The notes beneath the pieces were generated by a model. It made no database searches. It saw only the letters and a list, made by a program, of their open reading frames with translations, and had not been told where the DNA came from. Source: a beta proteobacterium AAP65 (GTDB lineage Bacteria > Pseudomonadota > Gammaproteobacteria > Burkholderiales > Burkholderiaceae_C). Taken from it: a stretch of DNA of 64,000 bases. The position numbers and the translations under genes are program-made. The stretch spans positions 1-64,000 of the forward strand of contig LJHW01000022.1 of NCBI GenBank assembly GCA_001295865.1. The letters run 5' to 3'. Shown piece after piece: positions 1 through 8,509 of the stretch (position 1 is its first letter; every line of letters starts with the position of its first letter).

Positions 1-617
1 TGGTTCTCCGCCAGCCGCAGCCGCACCCCTTCGCGCACCATCTGTTGCGCGCGGCGCGCCGTGGCCGCGGTGACACACAGGTAGATGGCCGCCATGGCCG
101 CCAGGGCCATCGCGCCCGGGTCTTGCGAGCGCAGCGCCAGCAACAGCGCGGCGCTCACCGTGGGCAGTGAAAAAAACAAGGCCGTGCGCAGGTCGAAGGC
201 CGCGGTGGTGAGGGCGCCGGCGGTGACGATGCTCAGCGCAAACACCAGCAGGTCGAGCTCACGGCCGGGCAGCAGTTGCGCCGGCACCAGCACCACGCTC
301 ACCCAGGCCAGGCCGTGGGCCAGGAAAGCCAGGCGGTGGCGCCGCGCCCAGCGGCTTTGTTGCTCTGTGGCCGGTGTGGCCGGTGTGGTCGTTGCTGCGG
401 CCGTGTGCGCTCGTACGGTGGCCCAGCGCAGGCCCAGGGCCCCTGCCAGCGCCGCCAGCCACAGCAGCACGGCGCCGGGCCGGGCGCCGGGCCACAGGGC
501 GATGGCCAGCATCACGCCCATGCCGCTGCTGCCCAGCAAAGAGCCGAGCAGCACACGCCCGTGCTGCGCCTGGCGTTCGGCCTGCAGGGCTCGTTCGATG
601 TCGGTGTCGGGCACCAT
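1..617 (-). CDS. Multi-pass membrane sensor/signalling protein, N-terminal part (cut by window edge)
   Basis: Reading from an ATG at 617 the frame stays open for about 205 codons to the window edge, so only the N-terminus is seen. It begins MVPDTDIERA and contains about six hydrophobic segments (near residues 24-41, 46-63, 96-112, 121-140, 146-161 and 169-185). They are followed by a basic amphipathic stretch, REGVRLRLAEN, of the kind that links a membrane sensory module to a histidine kinase or GGDEF domain. The effector domain lies outside the window, so the output activity is unknown. A GGAG lies 13 nt before the ATG. The gene is divergent from the MFS transporter. Reading it as a signalling protein is inference from topology only. 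Confidence 0.6.
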   Translation of the reverse strand, partial: MVPDTDIERALQAERQAQHGRVLLGSLLGSSGMGVMLAIALWPGARPGAVLLWLAALAGALGLRWATVRAHTAAATTTPATPATEQQSRWARRHRLAFLAHGLAWVSVVLVPAQLLPGRELDLLVFALSIVTAGALTTAAFDLRTALFFSLPTVSAALLLALRSQDPGAMALAAMAAIYLCVTAATARRAQQMVREGVRLRLAEN

Positions 618-797
618 CGGGGCGGTGAATCTCCAGGTCCGGCGGGTCTGGCAAGGATGGACAGGGGCGTGGGCGCCGGCCACACGCTCCAAAGAACGGC
701 CCGATGGTCGCGGCCCGTGCACAGCGCCGCATTATTCATTTCCAGCCCCCGCCCGCTGCATCGGGGCTCTGCGGCCGCGGTGCGACACTGCCGGCCG

Positions 798-1979
798 ATG
801 AAACCCGCGGCTGTCGTGCTGGCGCTGGGCACGGCGCAGACGCTGGCTTGGGCTTCCAGCTTTTACCTGCCGGCCATGCTGGCCGCGCCCATGGCGGCCG
901 AACTCGGTCTGGCGCCGGCCACCGTCTACGCCCTTTTGTCGATGGCGCTGGTGATCTCGGCGCTGCTCGGCCCGTTGGCCGGCCGGGCCATCGACCGCCA
1001 CGGCGGCCGACCTGTGCTGATGGTGTGCAGCGCGGTCTTCGCCGCGGCGCTGGCGCTGATGGCCGCCGCTCCCAGCGCAGCGGTGCTGGTGCTGGCCTGG
1101 GCCGCGCTGGGTGTGGCCATGGGTTTCGGCCTCTACGACGCGGCCTTCGCCGCGCTGGTGCGCCTGTATGGCGGCGGTGCGCGCGGGGCCATCACCGGCA
1201 TCACCCTGCTGGCGGGGTTTGCCAGCAGGGTGGGCTGGCCGCTCACGGCCTGGTTCGAGGCCGCCTGGGGCTGGCGCGGCGCCTGCGCGGCCTGGGCGGT
1301 GCTGCACCTGCTGCTGGGGCTGCCGCTGAACGGCCTGCTGCCGCGTGCTGGCCCGGCCGCCCCAGCCGTGCCGCCGCCGGCCGCAGGGGCCACAGTGGCA
1401 CCGGCCGAGAACAGCCCCGCGCTGGCGCCGCAGCGTGCACGCCGCCTGGGTTTGCTGCTGGCCGCGGTGTTTGCGGCCATGAGCGTGGTGAGCGCCGGCA
1501 TCGCCACCCACCTGCCGGCGCTGCTGCAGGCCAGCGGCGCCAGCCTGCCGGCGGCCGTGGCCACGGCCGCGCTGATGGGCCCGGCCCAGGTGGCCGCGCG
1601 CCTGCTGGAACTGGGCTGGCTGCGCCACCGGCCGCCGCTGCTGGCCGCGCGCGCCGCGGCGCTGGCCCACCCGGTGGCGGCGGGGCTGCTGTTGACGCTG
1701 GGGCCGGTGGCGGCCTTGCCTTTCACGCTGGTGCACGGCCTGGGCAACGGGCTCGTCACCATCGTGCGTGGCACCTTGCCGCTGGCGGTGTTCGGCAGCG
1801 CCGGCTACGGCGCGCGCCAGGGCTGGCTCACGCTGCCGGCGCGCGTGTTGGGGGCGCTGTCGCCCTGGCTCTTCGGGCTGGCGCTGGCGCGCTGGGGGCT
1901 GGGTGCGGTGGGGCTCACAGCGGCCGTGGCGCTGGCCGGGGCCGCCGGGCTGTGGGCCTTGCGCCTGCCGGCGCGCTGA
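798..1979 (+). CDS. MFS transporter
   Basis: A 393-residue major facilitator superfamily permease of the inner membrane, close to the usual 12-TM length of about 400. The MFS motif A is visible in the loop after TM2 as GPLAGRAIDRHGGRPV. Hydrophobic helices continue to the C-terminus with an Ala/Pro-rich central loop near residues 180-210. ATG 798 is chosen because the MKPAAVVLALGTAQTLAWAS N-terminus gives the first helix directly; the frame is open upstream but reads as low-complexity shadow sequence. Substrate unknown. It is convergent with the IclR-type regulator gene and shares a palindrome with it across both stop codons. Confidence 0.85.
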   Translation: MKPAAVVLALGTAQTLAWASSFYLPAMLAAPMAAELGLAPATVYALLSMALVISALLGPLAGRAIDRHGGRPVLMVCSAVFAAALALMAAAPSAAVLVLAWAALGVAMGFGLYDAAFAALVRLYGGGARGAITGITLLAGFASRVGWPLTAWFEAAWGWRGACAAWAVLHLLLGLPLNGLLPRAGPAAPAVPPPAAGATVAPAENSPALAPQRARRLGLLLAAVFAAMSVVSAGIATHLPALLQASGASLPAAVATAALMGPAQVAARLLELGWLRHRPPLLAARAAALAHPVAAGLLLTLGPVAALPFTLVHGLGNGLVTIVRGTLPLAVFGSAGYGARQGWLTLPARVLGALSPWLFGLALARWGLGAVGLTAAVALAGAAGLWALRLPAR

Positions 1980-1999
1980 AACGCAGGCGCTGTTTCAGC
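1975..1999. terminator. Perfect inverted repeat spanning both convergent stop codons
   Basis: GCTGAAAC (1975-1982) and GTTTCAGC (1992-1999) form a perfect 8-bp stem with a 9-nt loop. The TGA of the MFS gene (1977-1979) and the stop codon of the IclR gene (1995-1997) both lie inside the arms. There is no long T-run, so it is at best a weak bidirectional terminator or mRNA 3'-end stabiliser. Confidence 0.45.
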
Positions 2000-2801
2000 C
2001 GGCCTGCGCGCGCCAGCCCAGGCGCAGCGACAAGCCCTCGGCCGCCGCCTTCACGCGCTGCACCAGCGCACTGCCCGGGCGGCTGTCGAACACCGCCGTG
2101 GGGCCGATGGCGGTGAGGCTGAGCACCAGCGCCCCGCCGCCCTCGAACACCGGCGCGGCCAGCGCGCTGATGCCGGGCAGGTAGACGTCCTGCACGCGGC
2201 TGATGCCCTCGTCGCGCACGGCCTGCAGCGCGGTGCGCAGTTCGGCGTCGAGCGCGGCGCCGCGGCGGCCGCTGGCCTGGTGCTCGTCACGCAGCACCGG
2301 CTGCACCACGGCCGGCGGCAGCAGCGCCGCAAAGAGGCGGCCGCTGGCCGTGGCGCGCAGGCTCATCACGGTGCCGTGGCGCATGCCAACGAACACCGCC
2401 GTGGGCGGCTGTGCCACGCGCACGATGGTGGCGCCGCGGTCGCCCCACACGGCCACGGCCATGGTGTGGCCGCACTCGGCGGCCAGCTCTTCGATCAGGG
2501 GCGTGGCCAGGGCCAGCGGGTCGAGCTGCTGCAGGCTGATCAAACCCAGCTGCATGGCCAACGGGCCCAGGCCGTAGCGCCCGCTGGCGTCTTGCGCCAC
2601 CAGCCCCAGCTTGCCGAAGCTCACGAGATAAGGGTGGGCCTTGGCCGGCGCCATGCCGGCGCTGGCGGCGAGCTCTTTGAGCGGCAGCGGTCGGCCGTGG
2701 TGGGCCAGCGCGCGCAGCAGGGCGCCGCCGACTTCGATGCTCTGGATGCCACGCTGTGCCGCGGGGGCGGCAGGGGGTTCGGCACGGACGGGGCGGGGCA
2801 T
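1995..2801 (-). CDS. IclR family transcriptional regulator
   Basis: A 268-residue IclR-type regulator. The N-terminal winged helix (about residues 20-85) contains LLRALAHHGRPLPLKELAAS and a recognition segment GMAPAKAHPYL. The C-terminal ligand-binding domain (about 95-260) has the typical RHGTVMSLRATASGRLFAAL region and an EGISRVQDVYLPGISALAAP core. ATG 2801 (MPRPVRAEPP) is preferred over an ATG 20 codons upstream, which would run into the intergenic operator region. It is divergent from the homogentisate operon and probably controls it, by analogy with HmgR, an IclR-type repressor of hmg genes in Pseudomonas. The regulatory link is inference. Confidence 0.88.
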   Translation of the reverse strand: MPRPVRAEPPAAPAAQRGIQSIEVGGALLRALAHHGRPLPLKELAASAGMAPAKAHPYLVSFGKLGLVAQDASGRYGLGPLAMQLGLISLQQLDPLALATPLIEELAAECGHTMAVAVWGDRGATIVRVAQPPTAVFVGMRHGTVMSLRATASGRLFAALLPPAVVQPVLRDEHQASGRRGAALDAELRTALQAVRDEGISRVQDVYLPGISALAAPVFEGGGALVLSLTAIGPTAVFDSRPGSALVQRVKAAAEGLSLRLGWRAQAG

Positions 2802-2827
2802 GGTCAATGTTCGTTGATGGATAACGC

Positions 2828-2844
2828 GTTCGACAATACAGAAC
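2828..2844. promoter_or_regulatory. Candidate IclR-type operator, 17-bp inverted repeat
   Basis: GTTCGACAATACAGAAC sits in the 88-bp gap between the divergent IclR gene and the homogentisate operon. The 4-bp arms GTTC and GAAC flank an AT-richer 9-bp centre. Its size and position fit the 17-bp palindromic operator that I recall for HmgR in Pseudomonas putida; binding here is inferred. Confidence 0.4.
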
Positions 2845-2889
2845 TCGTGCGCTAGCATCAAGCGCCATGTTCTTCAGCGGGTGCGCGTG

Positions 2890-3849
2890 ATGACTTCGAC
2901 CAAGACCTTTGCCAGCCAGGCCGACTTGCAGGAGAAGCAGGTCAGCTTCACCCGCCTGAGCGAGAACGCCTACGCCTACACGGCCGAAGGCGACCCCAAC
3001 ACCGGCATCATCATTGGCGACGATGCCGTGCTGGTGCTGGACACGCAGGCCACGCCGGTGATGGCGCAAGACGTGATCCGCCGCATCCGCGAGGTGACGG
3101 ACAAGCCCATCCGCTACGTGCTGCTCACGCATTACCACGCGGTGCGTGTGCTGGGGGCTTCGGCCTACGGGGCCGAGCACATCATCGCCAGCGAAGACAC
3201 GCTCGACCTCATCAAGGAGCGCGGCGAGCAGGACAAGGCCAGCGAGATCGGCCGCTTCCCGCGCCTCTTCCGCAACGTCGAGAGCGTGCCGCCGGGGCTG
3301 ACGTGGCCGACGATGACCTTCACCGGCAAGATGACGTTGTGGCTGGGCAGCCTGGAAGTGCAGCTGCTGCAGCTGGGCCGCGGCCACACCAAGGGCGACA
3401 CGGTGGCCTGGCTGCCGCAGCAGAAGATCCTCTTCAGTGGCGACCTGGTCGAGTTCGACGCCACGCCCTACGCCGGCGACGCCTACTTCACCGACTGGCC
3501 GCAGACGCTGGACAACATCGCCGCGCTGCAGCCGCAGCAGCTGGTGCCAGGCCGCGGGCCGGCGCTCACCACGCCCGAGGCCGTGGCCGCGGGCCTGGCC
3601 GGCACCCGCAGCTTCATCGCCGACGTGCGCGCCAGTGTCGAAGCCGGCGTGAAGGCGGGGCTGGACCTCAACGCCACCTACAAGGCGACGATGGAGAAGC
3701 TGGCGCCGACCTACGGCCACTGGGTCATCTTCCAGCACTGCATGCCCTTCGACGTGACACGCTGTTATGACGAGATGAGCGGCCACACCCACCCGCGCAT
3801 CTGGACCGCCGAGCGCGACATCGAGATGTGGAAGGCTTTGGAGAGCTGA
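2890..3849 (+). CDS. MBL-fold hydrolase-like protein with altered metal motif
   Basis: A 319-residue metallo-beta-lactamase-fold protein, first gene of the homogentisate operon. The usual THxHxDH motif reads THYHAVRVLGA: the first two His are kept, but the Asp and third His are replaced by Val and Arg. Later landmarks remain: GRGHTKGDTVAWLP (third-strand His) and SGDLVEFDATPY (bridging Asp). One metal site may thus be lost or rebuilt. ATG 2890 is preferred; an in-frame GTG nine bases upstream is an alternative. A gene of this type accompanies hmgA clusters in other Burkholderiales as far as I recall, so it likely serves the pathway, perhaps as a thioesterase or lactonase; the reaction is unknown. 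Confidence 0.8.
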   Translation: MTSTKTFASQADLQEKQVSFTRLSENAYAYTAEGDPNTGIIIGDDAVLVLDTQATPVMAQDVIRRIREVTDKPIRYVLLTHYHAVRVLGASAYGAEHIIASEDTLDLIKERGEQDKASEIGRFPRLFRNVESVPPGLTWPTMTFTGKMTLWLGSLEVQLLQLGRGHTKGDTVAWLPQQKILFSGDLVEFDATPYAGDAYFTDWPQTLDNIAALQPQQLVPGRGPALTTPEAVAAGLAGTRSFIADVRASVEAGVKAGLDLNATYKATMEKLAPTYGHWVIFQHCMPFDVTRCYDEMSGHTHPRIWTAERDIEMWKALES

Positions 3850-3858
3850 GGCGCCGCC

Positions 3859-5541
3859 GTGCTGAGCACCTACACTTGGCCCCACTACGCCGCGGGCGCG
3901 GCGCCCGAGGTGGGTGCGGCGCAGACGCGGCGCGTGCCGCTGGTGGTGCTGGGCGCCGGCCCGGTGGGCTTGACTGCCGCCATCGACGCTGCGCAGCGCG
4001 GCCTGCCGGTGATCTTGCTCGACGATGACGACACCGTCTCGGTGGGCTCGCGCGGGCTGTGCTATGCCAAACGCACGCTGGAGATCTTCGACCGCCTGGG
4101 CCTGGGCCAGCGCGTGGTGGACAAGGGCGTCACCTGGAACGTGGGCCGCACCTTCCTGGGCGAGCGCGAGGTCTTCAGCTTCAACCTGCTGCCCGAGCCC
4201 GGCCACCAGCGCCCGGGCATGGTGAACCTGCAGCAGTACCACCTGGAGCAGTTCCTCGTGGAGCGTGCGGCCGAACTGCCGGGGCTGGATCTGCGCTGGC
4301 GCCACCGCGTGGTCCAGGTCACGCCCTTGGCCGATGGCGCACTGCTGCAGGTCGATTCGCCGACTGGCCGCTACACGCTGCAGGCCGACTGGCTGGTGGT
4401 GGCAGATGGCGCGCGCAGCCCCACGCGCCGCGCCTTGGGCCTGGACATCGACGGCCAGGTCTTTCAAGACCGCTTTCTCATCGCAGACGTGCTGCTCGAC
4501 GGCGAGCCCTTCCCGCTGGAACGCACCGAGCGCCGCTTCTGGTTCAAGCCCAGCTTCTTCGACGGCGAAAGTGCGCTGCTGCACCGCGAGGCCGATGGCG
4601 TCTGGCGCATCGATTTCCAGCTCGGCTGGCAGGCCGACCCCGAGGCCGAAAAACAGCCCGAGCGTGTGGCCCCGCGCATCCGCCGCCTGCTCGACCAGCA
4701 GGGTTACAGCCACATCGGCTTCACGCTGGAATGGGTGAGCGTCTACACCTTCCAGTGCCGCAGCATGGCGAAGTTCCGCCACGGCCGGCTGCTGTTCGCC
4801 GGCGACAGCGCGCACCAGGTTTCGCCCTTCGGCGCACGCGGCGCGAATTCGGGGGTGCAGGACGCCGACAACCTGGTGTGGAAGCTGCAGCAGGTGATCG
4901 AGGGCCACGCGCCCGAAAGCCTGCTCGACAGCTACGACTTCGAGCGCGGCGCCGCCGCCGACGAGAACCTGCTCAACAGCACACGCAGCACCGAGTTCAT
5001 GACGCCGAAGAGCCCGGCCGCGCGCACGCTGCGCGACGCCGTGCTGGGCCTGGCCGGTGCCGTGCCCGGCGTGCGCGCCTTGGTCAACAGCGGGCGGCTC
5101 TCGGTGCCCAGCTGCTACCGCGGCAGCCCGCTGAACACGCCGGACGCCGAAGCCTTCGAAGGCCGTATGGAACCCGGCGCGCCGCTGGACGACGCGCCCG
5201 TGGCCGGCCCGCGGCCCTGGCTGCTGCAGCACCTGGGGCAGGGCGCCTTCACGCTCCTGCACTTTGGCGTGCCCGACGCTGCCACGGCCGCCGCGTTGCA
5301 GGAGCGCCCGGCCGGCGTGCAGGTCTTGTGCGTGCTGGCCGGTGATGAAGCCTGCGCGCTGCCGCACGTGGTGGACGTGCAAGGCCTGGCCGGGCGCCGC
5401 TGCGATGCCCGCCCCGGCACCGTCTACCTGCTGCGCCCCGACCAGCACGTGGCCGCGCGCTGGCGGGCCTTCAGCGCCGAGGCCGTGCACCGCGCCTGGC
5501 GCCGTGCGCTGGCTCTGGTACCCGCTCACGAGTGCGCGTGA
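3859..5541 (+). CDS. FAD-dependent aromatic hydroxylase, MhaA/MhpA-like
   Basis: A 560-residue flavoprotein monooxygenase of the PheA/TfdB/MhpA group. The FAD-binding [13 protein letters not shown] motif is near residue 30. The second FAD motif, [19 protein letters not shown], is near 315, and a thioredoxin-like C-terminal domain fills the last 150 residues. GTG 3859 starts it 9 bases after the MBL gene stop. Its position just before a small protein gene and hmgA fits 3-hydroxyphenylacetate 6-hydroxylase (MhaA), which yields homogentisate; a 3-(3-hydroxyphenyl)propionate-type hydroxylase is the alternative. Class is certain, substrate inferred. The stop overlaps the next ATG by one base. Confidence 0.85.
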   Translation: MLSTYTWPHYAAGAAPEVGAAQTRRVPLVVLGAGPVGLTAAIDAAQRGLPVILLDDDDTVSVGSRGLCYAKRTLEIFDRLGLGQRVVDKGVTWNVGRTFLGEREVFSFNLLPEPGHQRPGMVNLQQYHLEQFLVERAAELPGLDLRWRHRVVQVTPLADGALLQVDSPTGRYTLQADWLVVADGARSPTRRALGLDIDGQVFQDRFLIADVLLDGEPFPLERTERRFWFKPSFFDGESALLHREADGVWRIDFQLGWQADPEAEKQPERVAPRIRRLLDQQGYSHIGFTLEWVSVYTFQCRSMAKFRHGRLLFAGDSAHQVSPFGARGANSGVQDADNLVWKLQQVIEGHAPESLLDSYDFERGAAADENLLNSTRSTEFMTPKSPAARTLRDAVLGLAGAVPGVRALVNSGRLSVPSCYRGSPLNTPDAEAFEGRMEPGAPLDDAPVAGPRPWLLQHLGQGAFTLLHFGVPDAATAAALQERPAGVQVLCVLAGDEACALPHVVDVQGLAGRRCDARPGTVYLLRPDQHVAARWRAFSAEAVHRAWRRALALVPAHECA

Positions 5542-5792
5542 TGAACCCCGAACACCTGATCACCGCCCCGAACTTCGGCCTGCCCGGCGAGCGCCACCGC
5601 CATGCCTACGAGCCCGGCGATACCTTCTTCAACCAGCTGGTGCAAACCCACCAGGGCCTGAGCGCAGCGCAGAGCGAGCAGCTCAACGCCCGCCTCGTGC
5701 TGCTGCTGGCCAACCACATCGGCGATCTGCGCGTGCTGGGCGAAGCCCTGGCGCTGGCGCGCGAGAGCCTCGCTTCTGGAGATCCCGCATGA
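5541..5792 (+). CDS. DUF2783 small protein, possible hydroxylase coupling component (MhaB-like)
   Basis: An 83-residue soluble protein, [14 protein letters not shown] to the C-terminus, with the conserved stretch [19 protein letters not shown] typical of DUF2783. It is wedged between the flavin hydroxylase (1-base overlap) and hmgA (ATGA overlap), so the three are translationally coupled. In Pseudomonas putida 3-hydroxyphenylacetate hydroxylase consists of a flavoprotein plus a small coupling protein (MhaA, MhaB). Gene order suggests this is the equivalent; sequence relationship to MhaB is not checked. ATG 5541 is chosen over an in-frame GTG at 5532. Confidence 0.75.
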   Translation: MNPEHLITAPNFGLPGERHRHAYEPGDTFFNQLVQTHQGLSAAQSEQLNARLVLLLANHIGDLRVLGEALALARESLASGDPA

Positions 5793-7087
5793 CCCGCACT
5801 TACCTCAGCGGCTACGGCAACCACTTCGCCACCGAGGCCGTGCCCGGCACGCTGCCCGTGGGCCGCAACAGCCCGCAGCGCGTGGCCCACGGCCTCTACG
5901 CCGAGCTCATCAGCGGCACCGCCTTCACCGCGCCGCGCGTGGAGAACCGCCGCACCTGGGTCTACCGCCGCCAGCCCGCGGTGGTGGTGGGTGGCTACAC
6001 GCCCTATGCGCAGCCGCTGTGGAAAACCGGCCTGGCCGAAGGCGTGAACGCGCCGCCCGACCCGCTGCGCTGGCACCCGGTGCCGGTGCCCGAAGACGCC
6101 GCGCTCGATTTCATCGACGGCGTGCGCACCGTGGTCGTCAACGGCGATGCCGAGGCGCAGAACGGCATGGCGGCGCACCTGGTGCTGGTCAACCGTTCGA
6201 TGCTGCGCGATGGCACGCGGCGCTGTTTCATCAACAACGACGGCGAGCTGCTGCTGGTGCCGCAGCAGGGCCCGCTGACGATCACCACCGAACTCGGCGT
6301 GCTCGACGTGGCCCCCGGCGAGGTGGCCTTGCTGCCGCGCGGCCTGGCCTTCAGCGTGGATGTGCAGGGCCCGAGCCGCGTCTACGTGTGCGAGAACTAC
6401 GGCGCGCCTTTCCGCCTGCCCGAGCTTGGGCCTATCGGCAGCAACGGGCTGGCCAACCCGCGTGATTTCCAGGCGCCGGTGGCGGCGTTTGAGGCGACCA
6501 CCGCACCGGTGCAACTCATCAAGAAGGCCGGCGGCCAGCTCTGGCAGGCCACGCAAGACCACAGCCCTTACGACGTGGTGGCCTGGCACGGCAACCTCTG
6601 CCCGCTGAAGTACGACACAGCACACTTCAACACGATCGGCAGCATCAGCTTCGACCACCCCGACCCGAGCATCTCCACCGTGCTCACCAGCCCCAGCGAC
6701 ACGCCGGGCGTGGCCAACGTCGATTTCGTGATCTTTCCGCCGCGCTGGCTGGTGGCCGAAGACAGCTTCCGCCCGCCCTGGTACCACCGCAACGTGATGA
6801 GCGAGTTCATGGGCCTGGTGCTGGGCCAGTACGACGCCAAGCCCGAGGGCTTCCGCCCCGGTGGCATGAGCCTGCACAACAGCCACGTGCCGCACGGCCC
6901 CGACACCGAGGCTTTCGGCAAGGCCAGCAACGCCGCACTGGCGCCGCAGAAGCTGGACGACACGCTGGCCTTCATGTTCGAAAGCCGCTGGCGCATGCGC
7001 CCCACCGCGTGGGCCTTGCAGCCGGCTTTGCTGGACAGCGCCTACGCACAATGCTGGGCCGGCCTGGCCGACCACTTTCAGCCCTGA
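5789..7087 (+). CDS. hmgA: Homogentisate 1,2-dioxygenase
   Basis: A 432-residue enzyme, the normal length for HmgA, that opens the ring of homogentisate to maleylacetoacetate using Fe(II) and O2. The N-terminus, [20 protein letters not shown], is the family signature. The iron ligands are readable as His333 in [14 protein letters not shown], Glu339 in the same stretch and His369 in NSHVPHGPD. The start ATG overlaps the stop of the DUF2783 gene. Together with the next gene it forms the tyrosine/phenylacetate-type central pathway; maleylacetoacetate isomerase is absent from the window. Confidence 0.97.
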   Translation: MTRTYLSGYGNHFATEAVPGTLPVGRNSPQRVAHGLYAELISGTAFTAPRVENRRTWVYRRQPAVVVGGYTPYAQPLWKTGLAEGVNAPPDPLRWHPVPVPEDAALDFIDGVRTVVVNGDAEAQNGMAAHLVLVNRSMLRDGTRRCFINNDGELLLVPQQGPLTITTELGVLDVAPGEVALLPRGLAFSVDVQGPSRVYVCENYGAPFRLPELGPIGSNGLANPRDFQAPVAAFEATTAPVQLIKKAGGQLWQATQDHSPYDVVAWHGNLCPLKYDTAHFNTIGSISFDHPDPSISTVLTSPSDTPGVANVDFVIFPPRWLVAEDSFRPPWYHRNVMSEFMGLVLGQYDAKPEGFRPGGMSLHNSHVPHGPDTEAFGKASNAALAPQKLDDTLAFMFESRWRMRPTAWALQPALLDSAYAQCWAGLADHFQP

Positions 7088-7093
7088 ACCTGG

Positions 7094-7115
7094 ATGGCGC
7101 CGACGCGGGCGCCAT
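7094..7115. other. Intercistronic hairpin between hmgA and fahA
   Basis: ATGGCGCC (7094-7101) and GGCGCCAT (7108-7115) form a perfect 8-bp stem around a 6-nt loop, filling most of the 37-bp gap between hmgA and the fumarylacetoacetase gene. With no T-run it is unlikely to stop transcription; an mRNA stability or processing element is a possibility. Confidence 0.4.
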
Positions 7116-7124
7116 GATCTGCCC

Positions 7125-8468
7125 ATGCACCAGAACAACACCCCGCTCACCGACGCCACGCACGCCCCCACGCTGCGCAGCTGGGTGGCCAGCGCCAACG
7201 AGCCCGGCACCGACTTCCCCATCCAGAACCTGCCGCTGGGCCGTTTCCGCCTCGGGGAACAAGAGGCCGAACGTGCCGGCGACCACGCCTTGCGCGTGGG
7301 CGTGGCCATCGGCGACCAGGTGCTCGATCTCAAGCTCGCGGCGCAGCTCTGCCCCTGGGCCGACGACATCCACCCGCTGCTGGTGCCGCTGGCCGAAGGC
7401 GACCTGCCGGCCTTCATGGCGATGGGCCGGCCGGCCTGGCGCACGCTGCGTGCTGCGCTCTCGGCCGCGCTCGCCGAAGGCAGCGAGCAGGGGCCCTTCC
7501 TGGAGGTCTGCCTTCATCCGCAGAACGCCATTCGCATGGCCATGCCCTGCACCGTGCGCGACTACACCGATTTCTACGTCGGTATCCACCACGCCACCAA
7601 TATCGGCCGCCTGCTGCGGCCCGACAACCCGCTGCTGCCCAACTACAAGTGGGTGCCCATCGGCTACCACGGCCGGGCGTCTTCGGTGGGCCTGGGCGGC
7701 CCCGTGCGCCGGCCGCAGGGCCAGCAGCGCCTGCAGCCCGAGGGCGCGCCGGTCTATGGCCCGAGCCGCCGGCTCGACCACGAGATGGAGCTCGCGCTCT
7801 GGGTCGGCGTGGGCAATGAACTGGGCCAGCCCGTGCCCATCGCGAAGGCCGAGCAGCACCTCTTTGGCGTCTCGCTGCTCAACGACTGGTCGGCGCGTGA
7901 CCTTCAGGCCTGGGAGTACCAGCCGCTCGGGCCCTTCCTGGCCAAGAGCTTCGCGACCTCGGTGTCGCCCTGGATCGTGAGCTTCGAGGCGTTGGCGCCT
8001 TTCCGCCGCCCGCTGCAGCGCCCGGCCGACGACCCCGCACCGCTGCCCTACCTGTTGGACGCCCACGACCAGCAGCACGGCGCGCTCTCGCTCACGCTCG
8101 AGGTCTGGCTGCACACCGCCGCCATGCGCGCGGCCGGGCAGAACCCGGTGCGCCTGTCGCAAGCCAACGCCGCCGAGGCCGCCTACTGGAGCCCGGCGCA
8201 ACTGCTGGCCCACCACAGCAGCAACGGCTGCAACCTCGCCACGGGCGATCTTTTCGGCACCGGCACGCTCTCGGGCCCCGGGGCGGGGCAGGGCGGCAGC
8301 CTGATGGAACTCAGCCGCGCCGGGCGCGAGCCGCTCACGCTGCCCAATGGCGAGCAGCGCAGCTTTCTGGAAGACGGTGACACCGTGCTGATGCGCGCCT
8401 ATGCCGAAGCGCCGGGCGCGGTGCGCATCGGTCTGGGCACGCTCAGCGGCACGGTGCTGCCCGCCTGA
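7125..8468 (+). CDS. fahA: Fumarylacetoacetase
   Basis: A 447-residue fumarylacetoacetate hydrolase, giving fumarate and acetoacetate as the last step of the homogentisate pathway. Family features: an N-terminal SH3-like domain (WVASANEPGTDFPIQNLPLG), then the catalytic domain with DYTDFYVGIHHATNIG, GYHGRASSVG, the metal-binding EMELALWVG, LNDWSARDLQAWEYQPLGPF, and a C-terminal FLEDGDTVLMRAY. All these are intact, so it should be active. It is the last gene of the operon; the next gene is convergent. Confidence 0.96.
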   Translation: MHQNNTPLTDATHAPTLRSWVASANEPGTDFPIQNLPLGRFRLGEQEAERAGDHALRVGVAIGDQVLDLKLAAQLCPWADDIHPLLVPLAEGDLPAFMAMGRPAWRTLRAALSAALAEGSEQGPFLEVCLHPQNAIRMAMPCTVRDYTDFYVGIHHATNIGRLLRPDNPLLPNYKWVPIGYHGRASSVGLGGPVRRPQGQQRLQPEGAPVYGPSRRLDHEMELALWVGVGNELGQPVPIAKAEQHLFGVSLLNDWSARDLQAWEYQPLGPFLAKSFATSVSPWIVSFEALAPFRRPLQRPADDPAPLPYLLDAHDQQHGALSLTLEVWLHTAAMRAAGQNPVRLSQANAAEAAYWSPAQLLAHHSSNGCNLATGDLFGTGTLSGPGAGQGGSLMELSRAGREPLTLPNGEQRSFLEDGDTVLMRAYAEAPGAVRIGLGTLSGTVLPA

Positions 8469-8509
8469 GCACCGCGCCGGGCCGCCTGGTGGGGCCCGTG
8501 AAGAACCGG

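Noticed and set aside
2287-5529. A 1080-codon open frame on the minus strand across the IclR, MBL and hydroxylase genes
   Set aside because: It is antisense to three clearly conserved genes. The protein is Ala/Arg/His/Gln-rich with no domains. Long antisense frames arise here because of strong G/C at third codon positions.
8479-8497. GGGCC-N9-GGCCC between fahA and the SARP-like gene as a terminator
   Set aside because: Short stem, no T-run; such repeats are frequent in this sequence.
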